Assembly: GCF_002091675.1 (NCBI RefSeq)
Contig: NZ_BDAE01000011.1
Span: 1-64,000 of the forward strand
DNA length: 64,000 nt
Reading direction: 5' to 3'
Source: Pseudomonas luteola NBRC 103146
GTDB lineage: Bacteria; Pseudomonadota; Gammaproteobacteria; Pseudomonadales; Pseudomonadaceae
Below, piece by piece: positions 51,840-62,052 of the stretch. Position numbers and translations under genes: made by a program. Below the pieces are notes generated by a model. The model made no database searches. It was not told the DNA's origin and saw nothing but the letters and a program-made list of their open reading frames with translations. The first letter of the stretch is position 1, and each line of letters starts with the position of its first letter.

Positions 51840-54800
51840 TTACATCGTCGAACTCGTGGCAGAACCCAGACTAGCCAAGTCCATTAGTTCACGGGCTGCG
51901 ACCGCATACATGGCGAAGTCCTTTCCGCTGGCGGCACGCACATCACTGAGCATACCTCTCCAGCGTTCCACCATGGTACGGTTGTGCTCCATCCATAGGG
52001 CCAGCCGCGCAGCGTTATCTTCAGGTGCCTCAGGCATCTGCAAAACCGCAATCGTGATGATGCGCTGCTGTGCATCCAGTTCATCTCTGAACGCTTCACG
52101 CGCCAATGCTTGCCAGGCGTTTTCAACCGGCAACTCGTTGAGCTGTTGCTGATACCAGGTCAGGTCGAGCGCATTGCCAACAGCGAACCAGGTCGAGGCT
52201 ACCTGGATAGGATCATGCCCGGTCACGTCAGCCGCCTGAATGATGGGCAAAAGCGTATAGATGTGCGTCGTACCCGCCACCACACGCGCCAGTAGCTCCG
52301 GCGTACCCTGATCGATGTAATGCTGATACCGCCCTTCCCACTGGCTGCGTGGCTCGCCCTCGAGCAGTTCGTTCAAACGAACGCCCAGCGCGGCAACACG
52401 TGGCCCGAAGTGAGCAACATCACGCGCAGCATCCAGCTCACCGCGACGGCTGCGCAGGAACCAGCGCGTCGCACGACGCCCCAAGCGCATTAACTCATCC
52501 ATCAGACTCAACTGAACATCTGCCGGAACCTTATAGTCCAGCGCTTCGATCTGACGCCACCAATGAGGCAGATGCAGGACATCCCGCATCACAACATAGG
52601 CACGCGTGATATCCGCCGCGCTCATGGCGGTGGACTCCTTGAGGCGCTGGATAAAGGTGATACCCATATGGTTGATCAGATCATTGGCGATCTGGGTACT
52701 CACGATCTCGCGCTTCAGACGATGCCGCTGCATCGCCTCGCCAAATTCCTCAGTCAGGCGCTGCGGGAACGCAGTATGCATGTCGCGGCTAAGGTACTCA
52801 TCGTCCGGCACACTCGACTTGAGCAACTGTTCCTTCAAATCGATCTTGCTGTAGGAGATCAGCACCGAAAGCTCGGCACGGGTCAGGCCTATGCCCTGGC
52901 TCGCGCGCTCTGCCAGAACATCATCAGAGGGCAGGAACTCCAGTGCGCGGTCAAGCTTGCCACGACCTTCCAGGTCCACGATGAGACGCTTGTACTCCAT
53001 GAGATGCGTCCGTGCACGACGCTCCGCCAGAGACAGCGCTTGGGTTTGCATGTAATTGTTGTTGACGACCAGCTCACCAACCTCATCGGTCATCTCGCCC
53101 ATCAGCTGATTACGCTGTTTCAGGGTCATGTCGCCAGAGGACACCACATCGCCCAAGAGAATCTTGATGTTGACCTCATGGTCAGAGCAGTCCACGCCGC
53201 CGGCATTATCAATGAAGTCGGTATTGCATGCGCCACCAGTGAGACCATACTCGACCCGTGCCAGTTGGCTCATGCCCAGGTTACCGCCCTCACCTACCAC
53301 CTTCGCGCGCAACTCGTTGCCGTTCACCCGTAGCGCATCGTTGGCCTTGTCTCCGATATCCGCATGGGATTCGAAGCTGGCCTTGACGTAAGTACCGATA
53401 CCGCCGTTCCAGATAAGATCGACCGGAGCCTTGAGCAGTGCATGAATCAGCTCGTTAGGCGTCAGCTGATCGGCCTGGATATCGAAGCGCTCTTTCATCT
53501 GCGGCGAAATTTCAATTCGCTTGGCACTACGCGAGAAAATGCCGCCACCCTCGGAAATCAGGCTGGCGTCATAGTCCGTCCAGCTGGAGCGTGGCAGGTC
53601 AAACAGACGCTGGCGCTCGGCGAAGCTGCGGGCAGCATCGGGGTTTGGGTCAATAAAGATATGTAAATGGTTGAATGCCGCTACCAGCTCAAGGCTTTCC
53701 GAGCGCAGCAGGCCGTTACCAAATACATCGCCGGCCATGTCGCCGATCCCTAGTACAGTGACCGGATCTTTCTGGACGTCAATGCCCCGCTCGCGGAAAT
53801 GCCGCTGTACGCTAACCCAGGCACCCCGCGAGGTAATTCCCATTTTCTTATGGTCGTAACCTGCCGAACCGCCAGAAGCGAACGCATCACCCAGCCAGAA
53901 GCCGTATTCAGCTGCGATACCATTGGCAATGTCCGAGAAGGTCGCTGTACCTTTATCGGCCGCCACGACCAGATAGGGATCGTCATCGTCCTGACGCACA
54001 ACACCCGCTGGCGGAACGATTTCGCCTTCTTTCAGGTTATCCGTGATATCCAGCAAACCGGAAATGAAGATGCGGTAGCACGCAATTGCCTCAGCCAGGA
54101 TCTCGTCCCGGCTACCGCCTACAGGCAGACGCCGCGGTACGAATCCACCTTTTGCCCCTACCGGTACGATTACCGAGTTCTTGACCTGCTGCGCCTTTAC
54201 CAGGCCCAGCACTTCTGTACGGTAATCCTCTTCCCGATCCGACCAACGCAGACCGCCACGAGCAACCTTGCCGCCTCGCAAGTGGACGCCTTCCACACGT
54301 GGCGAGTAAACGAAAATCTCAAATCGCGGTACAGGCTTGGGCAATTCGGGGATAGCACGCGGATTGAACTTGAAGCTGAAATAGCTCTTGGGCTGACCAT
54401 TTTCGTCTGGCTGGTAGAAGTTGGTTCGCAGCGTTGCTTTGATCAGATCCAGGTAGCGACGCAGGATACGGTCTTCGTTTAGCACTGCCACGTTATCCAG
54501 CGCTGCAAGGATTGCCTGCTCCAAACGCTGTTGCTTGTCTTCCAGATCTTCCGGACTCATACGGCGCGCCAGATAGAAGCGCATACGGAACAGGCGTGTC
54601 AGCTCGCGTGCAATGTCCACATGATTGTTCAGCGTACTGGCAATGTAGCCAACGTCGAACCCAATGCGAATCTGCTTGAGGTAACGCGCGTAGGCACGTA
54701 GCAGGGCCACATCACGCCAGGGCAGCCCGGCCGTCAGGACCAGCCGGTTAAAGGAGTCATTCTCGGCGCTGCCATTGACGATATGGATGAACGCATCCTG

Positions 54801-56711
54801 GAACGTGTCGTTGAGCTGTTGCAGGTCCACATGCAACCCCGCCACCGTGGTAAAGGCAAAATCGTGGATCCAGTATTCGCGCCCATCTTTCTTGCGCAGG
54901 TGATAAGGAAACTCACCCAATACGCGCAAGCCAAGGTTTTCAAGGATTGGCAGTACATCCGACAAGGCCAGCGGCGTATCCGCATGATAGAGCTTGCAAT
55001 GCAGGACATTGTCGCCGCCGCTGTAACCGAGCGGCTGATAGAAGCTCATGATCAGCGGGCGGCTTTCCGACAGGTTCAGCAGATGCCGCATGTCCACCAC
55101 CGCCAGATGCGGCGCGAAACGCTCACGATAACCGGCCGGGAAACCCTGAGGGAAATCGGCCAGTACAGCGGTACCCTGCGCCTCGCCCAAGGTATCGATG
55201 ATCAGACTCGCATAGTCGTCCTTCCAGGACCGGCACGCCTGCACCATTTCCTTTTCGATACGCGAAGGATCAATTTCCGGCTTCTGGCCCGGATCGATAC
55301 GCAGGATGAACTGAACACGCGCCAGAACGGATTCGGAGAAATAGGTCCAGAACTCGCAGTCGGTGCCATGCAAGCGCTCCATAAGGATCTGCTGCATGCG
55401 CTGACGGACCTCGGTGGAATAAATGTCGCGCGGTACATAGGCCAGGCAGTAATAGAAGCGTCCGTAGGGATCGCGGCGCAGGAAGACGCGAACCTTGTTG
55501 CGCTCCTGGATCTGCACAATGGACATCGCCGTAGCGAAAAGATCATCTACCGGCGTCTGGAAGAGATCATCACGAGGCAGCGCTTCAAGCACCTGCGCCA
55601 GTTCCTTGCCCAAATGCGCACTGGCACCGAAATCGGCCCGACGTCTGACTTCCGCCGCCTTGCGCCGGATAAAGGGAATGGCTTCGACGCTCTGGTTATA
55701 GACATTGGAGGTATATAACCCCATGAACCGGTGTTCACGAATGACATGCCCCTGTTCGTCGCACTGACGGATAGAGACAAAATCGGGATAGGCCGGACGA
55801 TGTACCCGGCTTGGCAACGCAGCTTTGGCAAACGAGAGCAGCAAAGGCTCGCGGAAATACTGCAGCGACTCGGTCTGGATATGAGCGTCTTCGGCAGTAA
55901 GGCCTATGCGCAGCTGCCGCGAAAGCCCCAGCAGAGAGGACTCGTCATAGAAGATACGACCACCTTCACCCTCGTTCTCGACGGTAAATTCTTCGTATCC
56001 CAAGAACGTGAAGTGGTTATCGTTGAGCCAGGCCAGGAAGGTCTTCACCTCGTCTAGCTCTTCTGCTGCCACATTTGGCCCCGCCATGGTATCCAGCTGA
56101 TCGAGCAGATGCGCTATACGCTGTTTCATGGGGTTGAAATCGTTCACGGCCAGGCGTACCTCGCCCAGCACTTCAAGCAGGGCTGATTCAAGCGCCTTCA
56201 TGTCGCTGGCTGAAGCACAGCGATCGATCTCAAGGAAAATGACTGATTCCTGGCTGACTCCCTCTCCCTGGGTACCTTTGGGCAGTACCTCCCGCAGACG
56301 GCCTGTCTCATCACGGCGTACGCTCAGCACACTGTTCTGCAGGGTATGTACGCTGTGTCCGGATCGATTGATCTGCATGCGGACCGAGTCGACCAGGAAC
56401 GGGATATCGGCATGCAGGACCTCTACCGCCGTGTGGGCAGACTGCCAACCATGCCGCTCGTATTCAGGGTTGAATACATTGACCTGCGGCTGAGCCGGAT
56501 TGAAACGCTCCAACAAGCGCCAGGCCGAGAGTACACAACCAACAAGGTCCGAAAGACGGCGCTGGGTCAGTTCTTCCAACGCGACAATTCCGAAGAACTG
56601 GTCAGCGAAGGGTGTCAGCCTGGAGAGCGTCGGCTCGTCCACATGCTGAGCAAGAGCAAGGTGTAACTGGTGTTGAAAGTCCGCTTTGCTGGCAGCGGTA
56701 AAAAACGCCAT
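51840..56711 (-). CDS. gdhB: NAD-specific glutamate dehydrogenase, large (180-kDa class) GdhB
   Basis: A 1623-aa enzyme that deaminates glutamate to 2-oxoglutarate with NAD, for growth on amino acids such as arginine. The N-terminal 700 residues hold ACT-like regulatory modules. The catalytic core lies at about 780-1230. It has substrate-lysine motifs G-G-L-R-W-S-D-R-E-E-D-Y-R-T-E and G-A-K-G-G-F-V-P-R, the dinucleotide region I-G-D-M-A-G-D-V-F-G-N, and G-G-V-D-C-S-D-H-E-V-N. A long helical C-terminal region follows. Length matches P. aeruginosa GdhB (about 1620 aa). GGAG lies 8 bases before ATG 56711. Single gene. Confidence 0.97.
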   Translation of the reverse strand: MAFFTAASKADFQHQLHLALAQHVDEPTLSRLTPFADQFFGIVALEELTQRRLSDLVGCVLSAWRLLERFNPAQPQVNVFNPEYERHGWQSAHTAVEVLHADIPFLVDSVRMQINRSGHSVHTLQNSVLSVRRDETGRLREVLPKGTQGEGVSQESVIFLEIDRCASASDMKALESALLEVLGEVRLAVNDFNPMKQRIAHLLDQLDTMAGPNVAAEELDEVKTFLAWLNDNHFTFLGYEEFTVENEGEGGRIFYDESSLLGLSRQLRIGLTAEDAHIQTESLQYFREPLLLSFAKAALPSRVHRPAYPDFVSIRQCDEQGHVIREHRFMGLYTSNVYNQSVEAIPFIRRKAAEVRRRADFGASAHLGKELAQVLEALPRDDLFQTPVDDLFATAMSIVQIQERNKVRVFLRRDPYGRFYYCLAYVPRDIYSTEVRQRMQQILMERLHGTDCEFWTYFSESVLARVQFILRIDPGQKPEIDPSRIEKEMVQACRSWKDDYASLIIDTLGEAQGTAVLADFPQGFPAGYRERFAPHLAVVDMRHLLNLSESRPLIMSFYQPLGYSGGDNVLHCKLYHADTPLALSDVLPILENLGLRVLGEFPYHLRKKDGREYWIHDFAFTTVAGLHVDLQQLNDTFQDAFIHIVNGSAENDSFNRLVLTAGLPWRDVALLRAYARYLKQIRIGFDVGYIASTLNNHVDIARELTRLFRMRFYLARRMSPEDLEDKQQRLEQAILAALDNVAVLNEDRILRRYLDLIKATLRTNFYQPDENGQPKSYFSFKFNPRAIPELPKPVPRFEIFVYSPRVEGVHLRGGKVARGGLRWSDREEDYRTEVLGLVKAQQVKNSVIVPVGAKGGFVPRRLPVGGSRDEILAEAIACYRIFISGLLDITDNLKEGEIVPPAGVVRQDDDDPYLVVAADKGTATFSDIANGIAAEYGFWLGDAFASGGSAGYDHKKMGITSRGAWVSVQRHFRERGIDVQKDPVTVLGIGDMAGDVFGNGLLRSESLELVAAFNHLHIFIDPNPDAARSFAERQRLFDLPRSSWTDYDASLISEGGGIFSRSAKRIEISPQMKERFDIQADQLTPNELIHALLKAPVDLIWNGGIGTYVKASFESHADIGDKANDALRVNGNELRAKVVGEGGNLGMSQLARVEYGLTGGACNTDFIDNAGGVDCSDHEVNIKILLGDVVSSGDMTLKQRNQLMGEMTDEVGELVVNNNYMQTQALSLAERRARTHLMEYKRLIVDLEGRGKLDRALEFLPSDDVLAERASQGIGLTRAELSVLISYSKIDLKEQLLKSSVPDDEYLSRDMHTAFPQRLTEEFGEAMQRHRLKREIVSTQIANDLINHMGITFIQRLKESTAMSAADITRAYVVMRDVLHLPHWWRQIEALDYKVPADVQLSLMDELMRLGRRATRWFLRSRRGELDAARDVAHFGPRVAALGVRLNELLEGEPRSQWEGRYQHYIDQGTPELLARVVAGTTHIYTLLPIIQAADVTGHDPIQVASTWFAVGNALDLTWYQQQLNELPVENAWQALAREAFRDELDAQQRIITIAVLQMPEAPEDNAARLALWMEHNRTMVERWRGMLSDVRAASGKDFAMYAVAARELMDLASLGSATSSTM

Positions 56712-56943
56712 GGTTGTACTCCATCTGGGCTTTATTCGTTTTTTGCACGCCTGGTGCCTACATACAAGGACGAGGACCCAGGGTGTTCAGCTCGAGTTCA
56801 ACTTTATTGCAACTGAAGCCCCTGACATTTTTGGCAGCAGCGACTTCAGCCGGGTAAAAGCTTAAAACGAAGCTGCCGCCGCTGCATTCGGTGCCGCGAC
56901 ATCTTCGTTCATACCTGTTGCAGATGGGGTTTGGGAAAGGAAT

Positions 56944-56966
56944 GGCGCAGCGTTTGCCGCTGCGCC
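56944..56966 (-). terminator. Stem-loop after the LTA-synthase-family gene
   Basis: GGCGCAGC (56944-56951) pairs with GCTGCGCC (56959-56966) 8 bp beyond the stop of the leftward gene. On the minus strand it is followed by ATTCCTTTCC, a poor T-run, so it is a weak terminator. The rest of the 262-bp gap to gdhB shows nothing I can identify apart from the gdhB ribosome site. Confidence 0.5.
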
Positions 56967-56973
56967 AGAACGA

Positions 56974-59082
56974 TTATTTCGAGGAGGGAATCTGGGTCGC
57001 CGGCGTCACACCGGTCGTGTTATTCAAAAGGCTGTCGGTTGCGGTTTGCAGGAAGGCATCCAGCTTGTGCTGCATGGCAGAGGCCTTGTCTGAATCATTA
57101 AGCACTTCCGCGTGATGGGTAGCACCCAATTCGTATCGATACAGGCGTGCGTTCAGGTCCTTGGGCTTCACCAGTATGTTGTCACCCGACACGATGGCTA
57201 CGGTCTGTTCGCCACCTGACGGTTTGATAACCGCAACGCCAGGATCACCTGCGGGCAGGTCCAGCAAATCCCGGCCCCAGCATTGATGGCGGGCCGGTTC
57301 GCCCAAACGCCCGAGGATGGTGGGCACTATGTCGATCTGGCTACCGACCGTATCGCGGTTGCTGCCAAAGGTTTCCTGTACGCCAGGCCCAATCAGCAGC
57401 AGCGGTACGTTGAAGCGGAAAAGATCCATTTCCGTTAACTGTTCCGGCGCACCGAAACCGTGGTCGCCCACGATGACAAACAGGGTGTCCTTGAAATAGG
57501 GCTGCTTGCGCGCCTCGGCAAAGAACTGGCCCAGCGACCAGTCCGCATAGCGCATCGCTGTCAGATGCTCGTCCAGCGAACCGTGTCCGGTCACACGCTC
57601 AACCGGCAGGTCTTTGGGCAACGCGTAAGGGGTATGATTGGAAAGGGTTTGCAGCAGGGCATAAAACGGCTTGCCCTGCTTTTCGAGCTTGCTGAGCTCC
57701 TCAGCCGAGCGGGCAAACATGTCCTGGTCAGAAACACCCCAGGTTGGATCGATAAAGACCGGATTGACAAAGTCGTCACGCCCTACGAAAGAGGTCATAC
57801 CCTGGTTGCTAAAGAAGCCAGACTGATTGTCCCAGGCGAAACTTCCGTTGTAGACATAGACATCATTATAGCCGCGCGGGCTGAGCATCTGCGGCAGTCC
57901 TGAAAACTTGTTACTGCCCTCTGGCATCCGCATGAGGTATTCGAAAGCCGGCAGGTTCGGGAAGCAGGCCATGGTGGCAAACATCCCCTGGTGGGTGTGA
58001 GTGCCGTTGGAAAAGAAACGGGTAAACAGCAGGCCGTCCTTGCTTAGCGCATCGAAATTGGGCGTGATGTTATCCGTACTGCCCAGCGCACCAATGTACC
58101 GGCCCGCCATGCTCTCCATCAGAATGACGACAACATTGCGTACACCCGGCAGCCTGGTTTCGGGCGCCGGTGTATAGACGCGACGAATGGCAGCGGTATC
58201 GGCATCCACCAGCTGATCACGAGGTGTGAGCAACATGCTGCGTACGGTCTTCAGCGCCTCATCCTCGGGCAGGGTCGCTTTCCAGGTGTTGTCCCGATGG
58301 TCAGAGAAGGAGTGCTCTGCCGCATTGATAAGCGTCAGAGTGCCATTAAGCCCTAGATGATTGGCAAACATCGACTCCGTTGTATAGGCATCCCCCCAGC
58401 GCAGCGGTGGGCCATGGCGCAGCGTGCCACGTACGACAACGACCGCCACCAGCAGACAGACCACGAATACCGCGCCCCGCGCATACCAGGCAGGTGAAGC
58501 AACCGGGCGGGCTCCCGTGCTGTCCGAAGCGACAACCTTCGGCCGCGTCGCCCGCTCGATACGATGAAACATCCATCCCAGCAACAACGCTGCTACCAGC
58601 CAGGCCAGCAGAAGGCGAACAACAGGAAAGCCGTACCAGATCATACTGAATACGGTCTTGAGATCTTCCTGCATGTACTGGAACACCAAGCCATTCAGGC
58701 GCTGATGAAATTCCCGGTAGAAGTTCAGCTCCACCACACCCAGGAACAGGCAAAGGCTTGCAGCGACCGTGAGCCAGACGCAGTGCAGACGGCGAGCCGC
58801 CATGGCACGCACGCTGAGCAGTGAAAGCAGTAGCGGCACACAGATATATGCAATCAGGCGCAGGTCGAAGCGAGCACCGTTGATAAACGCCTCGATGAAC
58901 TCGCCGGCAGGCGTATCGCCAATGGATTCATGATTGTAAGCCAGCAAGGCCAGCCGCAGCAGGGCGAACATGACCAGCAAGGCCAGCGCACTCCCCAGCG
59001 TAAAGACCAGATGACTGGCAATAGTTGGCTGTATAGGCCTGCGCCCTGGATTAGCGGGTCGTTTGGCGTCCGGTTGTTGCAT
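56974..59082 (-). CDS. LTA-synthase-family sulfatase-fold membrane protein
   Basis: A 702-aa protein with five hydrophobic helices in the first 220 residues and a periplasmic alkaline-phosphatase-fold domain. Metal and nucleophile motifs are intact: V-V-I-L-M-E-S-M-A-G, the catalytic Thr in N-G-T-H-T-H-Q-G, and V-I-V-G-D-H-G-F-G. In Gram-positives such enzymes polymerise glycerol phosphate. In proteobacteria the family includes OpgB-like enzymes that transfer phosphoglycerol to periplasmic glucans; that role here is inference. It starts 3 bp after the beta-propeller gene, so the two form an operon. Confidence 0.9.
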   Translation of the reverse strand: MQQPDAKRPANPGRRPIQPTIASHLVFTLGSALALLVMFALLRLALLAYNHESIGDTPAGEFIEAFINGARFDLRLIAYICVPLLLSLLSVRAMAARRLHCVWLTVAASLCLFLGVVELNFYREFHQRLNGLVFQYMQEDLKTVFSMIWYGFPVVRLLLAWLVAALLLGWMFHRIERATRPKVVASDSTGARPVASPAWYARGAVFVVCLLVAVVVVRGTLRHGPPLRWGDAYTTESMFANHLGLNGTLTLINAAEHSFSDHRDNTWKATLPEDEALKTVRSMLLTPRDQLVDADTAAIRRVYTPAPETRLPGVRNVVVILMESMAGRYIGALGSTDNITPNFDALSKDGLLFTRFFSNGTHTHQGMFATMACFPNLPAFEYLMRMPEGSNKFSGLPQMLSPRGYNDVYVYNGSFAWDNQSGFFSNQGMTSFVGRDDFVNPVFIDPTWGVSDQDMFARSAEELSKLEKQGKPFYALLQTLSNHTPYALPKDLPVERVTGHGSLDEHLTAMRYADWSLGQFFAEARKQPYFKDTLFVIVGDHGFGAPEQLTEMDLFRFNVPLLLIGPGVQETFGSNRDTVGSQIDIVPTILGRLGEPARHQCWGRDLLDLPAGDPGVAVIKPSGGEQTVAIVSGDNILVKPKDLNARLYRYELGATHHAEVLNDSDKASAMQHKLDAFLQTATDSLLNNTTGVTPATQIPSSK

Positions 59083-59085
59083 TGT

Positions 59086-59946
59086 TTAAGCGCCTTCTTT
59101 GGTGCGTTGGAGTTTCAGGATGCGGTTGCGTCCCTGCTCGGATAGCAGAAAACTGCCGTCAAGTGATGGCAGAAGGGTCTGGGCAGAGCGAAGATGACTC
59201 AGGATTACATGCTCCCTGCCCTGCCGATCGAGTAGCAGCAGCCGGGCCATGTGCGTGGCGTCTTCCGTAATCCAAACACCCTCCGTGGTGCACACCATGA
59301 AGCCAGGCGCATTCAAACCGGTGAGCACTATAGGGTCCTGGCCATCGGCTTGCCATTGGTGGATTTCACCCTTCTGCTTTTCGAGATAGAACAGCGAGCC
59401 GTCCGGGCAAGGTGCGACGGCTTCTGCCTGATCAAGGCCCTGCCGCAGAATAGTCACCGCCTGGGTGCTTGGGTCATAGCGCAGCAATCGCCCGTTGCCA
59501 TGCAGATCTTCGATGGCGTAGAGGTAGTGTCCGTCGGTTGAGACTTCCTCGACATCGTTTCCCATGAACAGCTCGCGTCTTTGATCGCCCTTTTGCCAGA
59601 TGACGGGATGTCGGTCAGCCTCCTGGCTATACACCACACCCCCTTGAAAGAACGTCAGGCCATCAGGCTTGGAAAGACCTTCGACATAAGGATTTAACGT
59701 CCCATCGGGAGAAAGCGTCATGACTCTTCCCTTTCCATCCTGGAACTCTTCCGTTACATACAGAGTGCCTGCCTCATCCCTGATCAGCGCACTGACGTTA
59801 GGAATATCCTGGCGATAGATTGAGTACTCCCAGCCATTAGCGGCCTGGACAGGGAAGAAGTGTTTCCAAAGTGGAACGCAGGCCGCTGCAATCAGCGCAA
59901 TACCTGCAATAGCAGCCAGCTTTCCGGCACGCCTATTCAGCGTCAT
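59086..59946 (-). CDS. Periplasmic beta-propeller protein (SMP-30/gluconolactonase-like), possible lipoprotein
   Basis: A 286-aa secreted protein. The N-terminus has a hydrophobic helix ending I-A-A-A-C-V-P, which may be a lipobox (A-A-C) or a signal anchor. Repeated blocks follow, such as L-Y-V-T-E-E-F-Q-D-G-K-G-R-V and L-Y-A-I-E-D-L-H-G-N-G-R-L-L-R-Y-D, and the ending is L-L-S-E-Q-G-R-N-R-I-L-K-L. They indicate a six-bladed propeller of the NHL/SMP-30 type. No substrate is evident. It is first in the operon with the LTA-synthase-like gene, suggesting a shared role at the cell envelope. Confidence 0.8.
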   Translation of the reverse strand: MTLNRRAGKLAAIAGIALIAAACVPLWKHFFPVQAANGWEYSIYRQDIPNVSALIRDEAGTLYVTEEFQDGKGRVMTLSPDGTLNPYVEGLSKPDGLTFFQGGVVYSQEADRHPVIWQKGDQRRELFMGNDVEEVSTDGHYLYAIEDLHGNGRLLRYDPSTQAVTILRQGLDQAEAVAPCPDGSLFYLEKQKGEIHQWQADGQDPIVLTGLNAPGFMVCTTEGVWITEDATHMARLLLLDRQGREHVILSHLRSAQTLLPSLDGSFLLSEQGRNRILKLQRTKEGA

Positions 59947-60149
59947 TGATACGCAGCCCGTTCAAAAAGCGTAAGAATGCCGGATCAGGAATCAAAATTT
60001 CGTCAAAATACCGCCTGCAGCCTTTGCAAGACCATTGATCTTCCGTGTACTAGCCAAACGCCGCTAGAGGTTAGGTGTAGTGCATGGGAATGGATTAAAG
60101 TAACGCCCTGCCGAGGCTTTCATCCTTGCCATTTTTCCAGGAAGTATTA

Positions 60150-61109
60150 ATGGAACACCGTGAAGCGCTGATCTCGCTACGCAATTACCTGTCCAGCCAG
60201 ATCCTGGGCCAGGAAAAGCTTATCGAGCGTTTGTTGATCGCACTGCTCGCCGACGGGCATCTTCTTGTAGAAGGCGCTCCCGGACTTGCGAAAACCAAGG
60301 CAATCAAAGATCTCGCCGACGGGCTGGAAGCCGAGTTTCATCGTATCCAGTTCACTCCGGACCTATTACCGGCCGACATTACCGGTACCGAGATCTATCG
60401 AGCCGACAGCGGTAACTTCGAATTCCAGCGCGGCCCTATCTTTCACCATCTCGTGTTGGCAGACGAGATCAACCGAGCACCGGCCAAGGTACAGTCCGCC
60501 CTGCTGGAAGCCATGGCGGAGCGCCAGGTCAGTATTGGCCGCACCACCTATGACCTACCGCCGTTGTTCCTGGTCATGGCTACACAAAATCCTATCGAGC
60601 AGGAAGGAACCTACCCGCTGCCGGAGGCCCAGCTCGACCGGTTCCTCATGCATGTCAAGATTGGTTACCCGGATGCCAGCGTTGAACGACGGATCCTGGC
60701 GCAGGCACGAGGCGAGGCATTACACGGGGAAACGAAGGCGCCTAATCAGGTGACGCAGGAGGCTATCTTTGCGGCCAGACGGGAGGTTGTTTCGCTGTAT
60801 ATGGCCGACGCGGTCGAGGAGTATCTTGTCCAGCTCATAATGGCGACACGGACACCGGCACGCTTCGATACCGAACTGGCACAGTGGCTCAGCTATGGGT
60901 CGAGTCCGCGGGGCTCCATCGCGCTGGATCGTTGCTCTCGCGCACATGCCTGGCTTGCGGGACGGGATTTCGTCAGTCCGGAAGACATCCAGGCGGTACT
61001 GTTCGACGTTCTGCGACACCGCATAATCCTCTCCTTCGAGGCCGAAGCGGCCGGCGTCGACCATGATCGCGTTGTGCAACGTATTCTCGACGTCGTGGCC
61101 GTTGCATAG
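60150..61109 (+). CDS. MoxR-family AAA+ ATPase
   Basis: A 319-aa AAA+ chaperone-like ATPase. Walker A is G-A-P-G-L-A-K-T at about residue 43 and Walker B L-V-L-A-D-E-I-N-R-A. Sensor 1 is A-T-Q-N-P-I-E-Q-E-G-T-Y-P-L-P-E-A-Q and the second region of homology L-D-R-F. MoxR proteins act with VWA-domain proteins, usually in metal insertion or complex assembly. AGGAAG precedes ATG 60150, preferred over the upstream 60126. It is first in the operon with the DUF58, DUF4381 and two VWA genes. Confidence 0.94.
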   Translation: MEHREALISLRNYLSSQILGQEKLIERLLIALLADGHLLVEGAPGLAKTKAIKDLADGLEAEFHRIQFTPDLLPADITGTEIYRADSGNFEFQRGPIFHHLVLADEINRAPAKVQSALLEAMAERQVSIGRTTYDLPPLFLVMATQNPIEQEGTYPLPEAQLDRFLMHVKIGYPDASVERRILAQARGEALHGETKAPNQVTQEAIFAARREVVSLYMADAVEEYLVQLIMATRTPARFDTELAQWLSYGSSPRGSIALDRCSRAHAWLAGRDFVSPEDIQAVLFDVLRHRIILSFEAEAAGVDHDRVVQRILDVVAVA

Positions 61110-61113
61110 CACC

Positions 61114-62052
61114 ATGGGCACGCCGCGCAGCGTCAGTATCAGCCTGACCGAGCTGATCGACATGAGACACCGCGTTCCAGAGATCAAACTGTTCGCGGCC
61201 GCCGGGCGACGCAGCCCGCTCATTGGCGTTCACCATTCACGCCTGCGGGGTCGCGGCGTGGACTTCGATCAGGTACGGGTGTATCAACCAGGCGACGACG
61301 TCCGCACCATCGACTGGCGTGTGACCGCCAGAAGCCGCGAGCCACATACCAAGCTGTTTCACGAAGAGCGTGAGCGCCCTGTCTATCTGCTGATTGAACA
61401 GAGCCAGCGCTTGTTCTTTGGCTCGGAGCGCGTGTTCAAATCGGTATTGGTGGCACAGGCAGCTGCCCTAATCGGCTGGTCCGTACTGGGTCATAGCGAC
61501 CGCATTGGCGGCATGGTTTTTGGTGATGACGGCTTTCACGACGTGCGTCCCCGGCGCAGCAAGCAAAACCTGCTGAGGTTGTTCGATCATCTGATCAAGG
61601 CCAATCACAGTCTTATGGACCAGACCGAACCCAAACTTCCGAGCGACGCCTTTTCATTGGTGCTGCGGCGTGCACGTGAAGTACTGCGTCCAGGCAGCAT
61701 GGCATTGATCCTATGCGATGAGCGTAGCCTGAGCGAGGCCGCGGAGCAGCAACTGGCCCTGGCGTCTCGCCATACGGACCTGGTTCTGTTACCGGTCTCC
61801 GATCCGCTGGACCACCGTTTGCCAGCAGCCGGATTTCTTCGCTTCGCCCAGCACGACACCGAGCTTGAAATCGACACCCTGAACGGCACGCTGTCGAACG
61901 CCTACCTGCAGCAGGCAAAGCAGCGTCGGGAGCGCTGGACACGCCTAAGCCAGCGACTGGGTATCCCGCTGCTTCCGCTTTCTACTTCCTACGACCTGAT
62001 TGAGCAGCTGCGCAAGCATCTGCACCAGCATCAGCCTGGCTACCAACAATGA
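61114..62052 (+). CDS. DUF58 domain protein of the MoxR operon
   Basis: A 312-aa cytoplasmic protein with the DUF58 signature V-R-V-Y-Q-P-G-D-D-V-R-T-I-D-W at about residues 50-64, R-S-R-E-P-H-T-K-L and a VWA-like fold afterwards. Members always accompany MoxR ATPases; biochemical function is unknown. ATG 61114, 4 bp after the moxR stop, gives the normal N-terminus; an upstream in-frame ATG 61063 would overlap moxR by 47 bp. It overlaps the next gene by 4 bp (ATGA). Confidence 0.92.
   Translation: MGTPRSVSISLTELIDMRHRVPEIKLFAAAGRRSPLIGVHHSRLRGRGVDFDQVRVYQPGDDVRTIDWRVTARSREPHTKLFHEERERPVYLLIEQSQRLFFGSERVFKSVLVAQAAALIGWSVLGHSDRIGGMVFGDDGFHDVRPRRSKQNLLRLFDHLIKANHSLMDQTEPKLPSDAFSLVLRRAREVLRPGSMALILCDERSLSEAAEQQLALASRHTDLVLLPVSDPLDHRLPAAGFLRFAQHDTELEIDTLNGTLSNAYLQQAKQRRERWTRLSQRLGIPLLPLSTSYDLIEQLRKHLHQHQPGYQQ

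Noticed and set aside
52563-53333. Long plus-strand frame inside gdhB (also 54783-55718)
   Set aside because: Antisense shadows of a conserved 1623-aa enzyme. Such frames are common opposite GC-rich genes and show His/Gln/Arg-rich nonsense composition.
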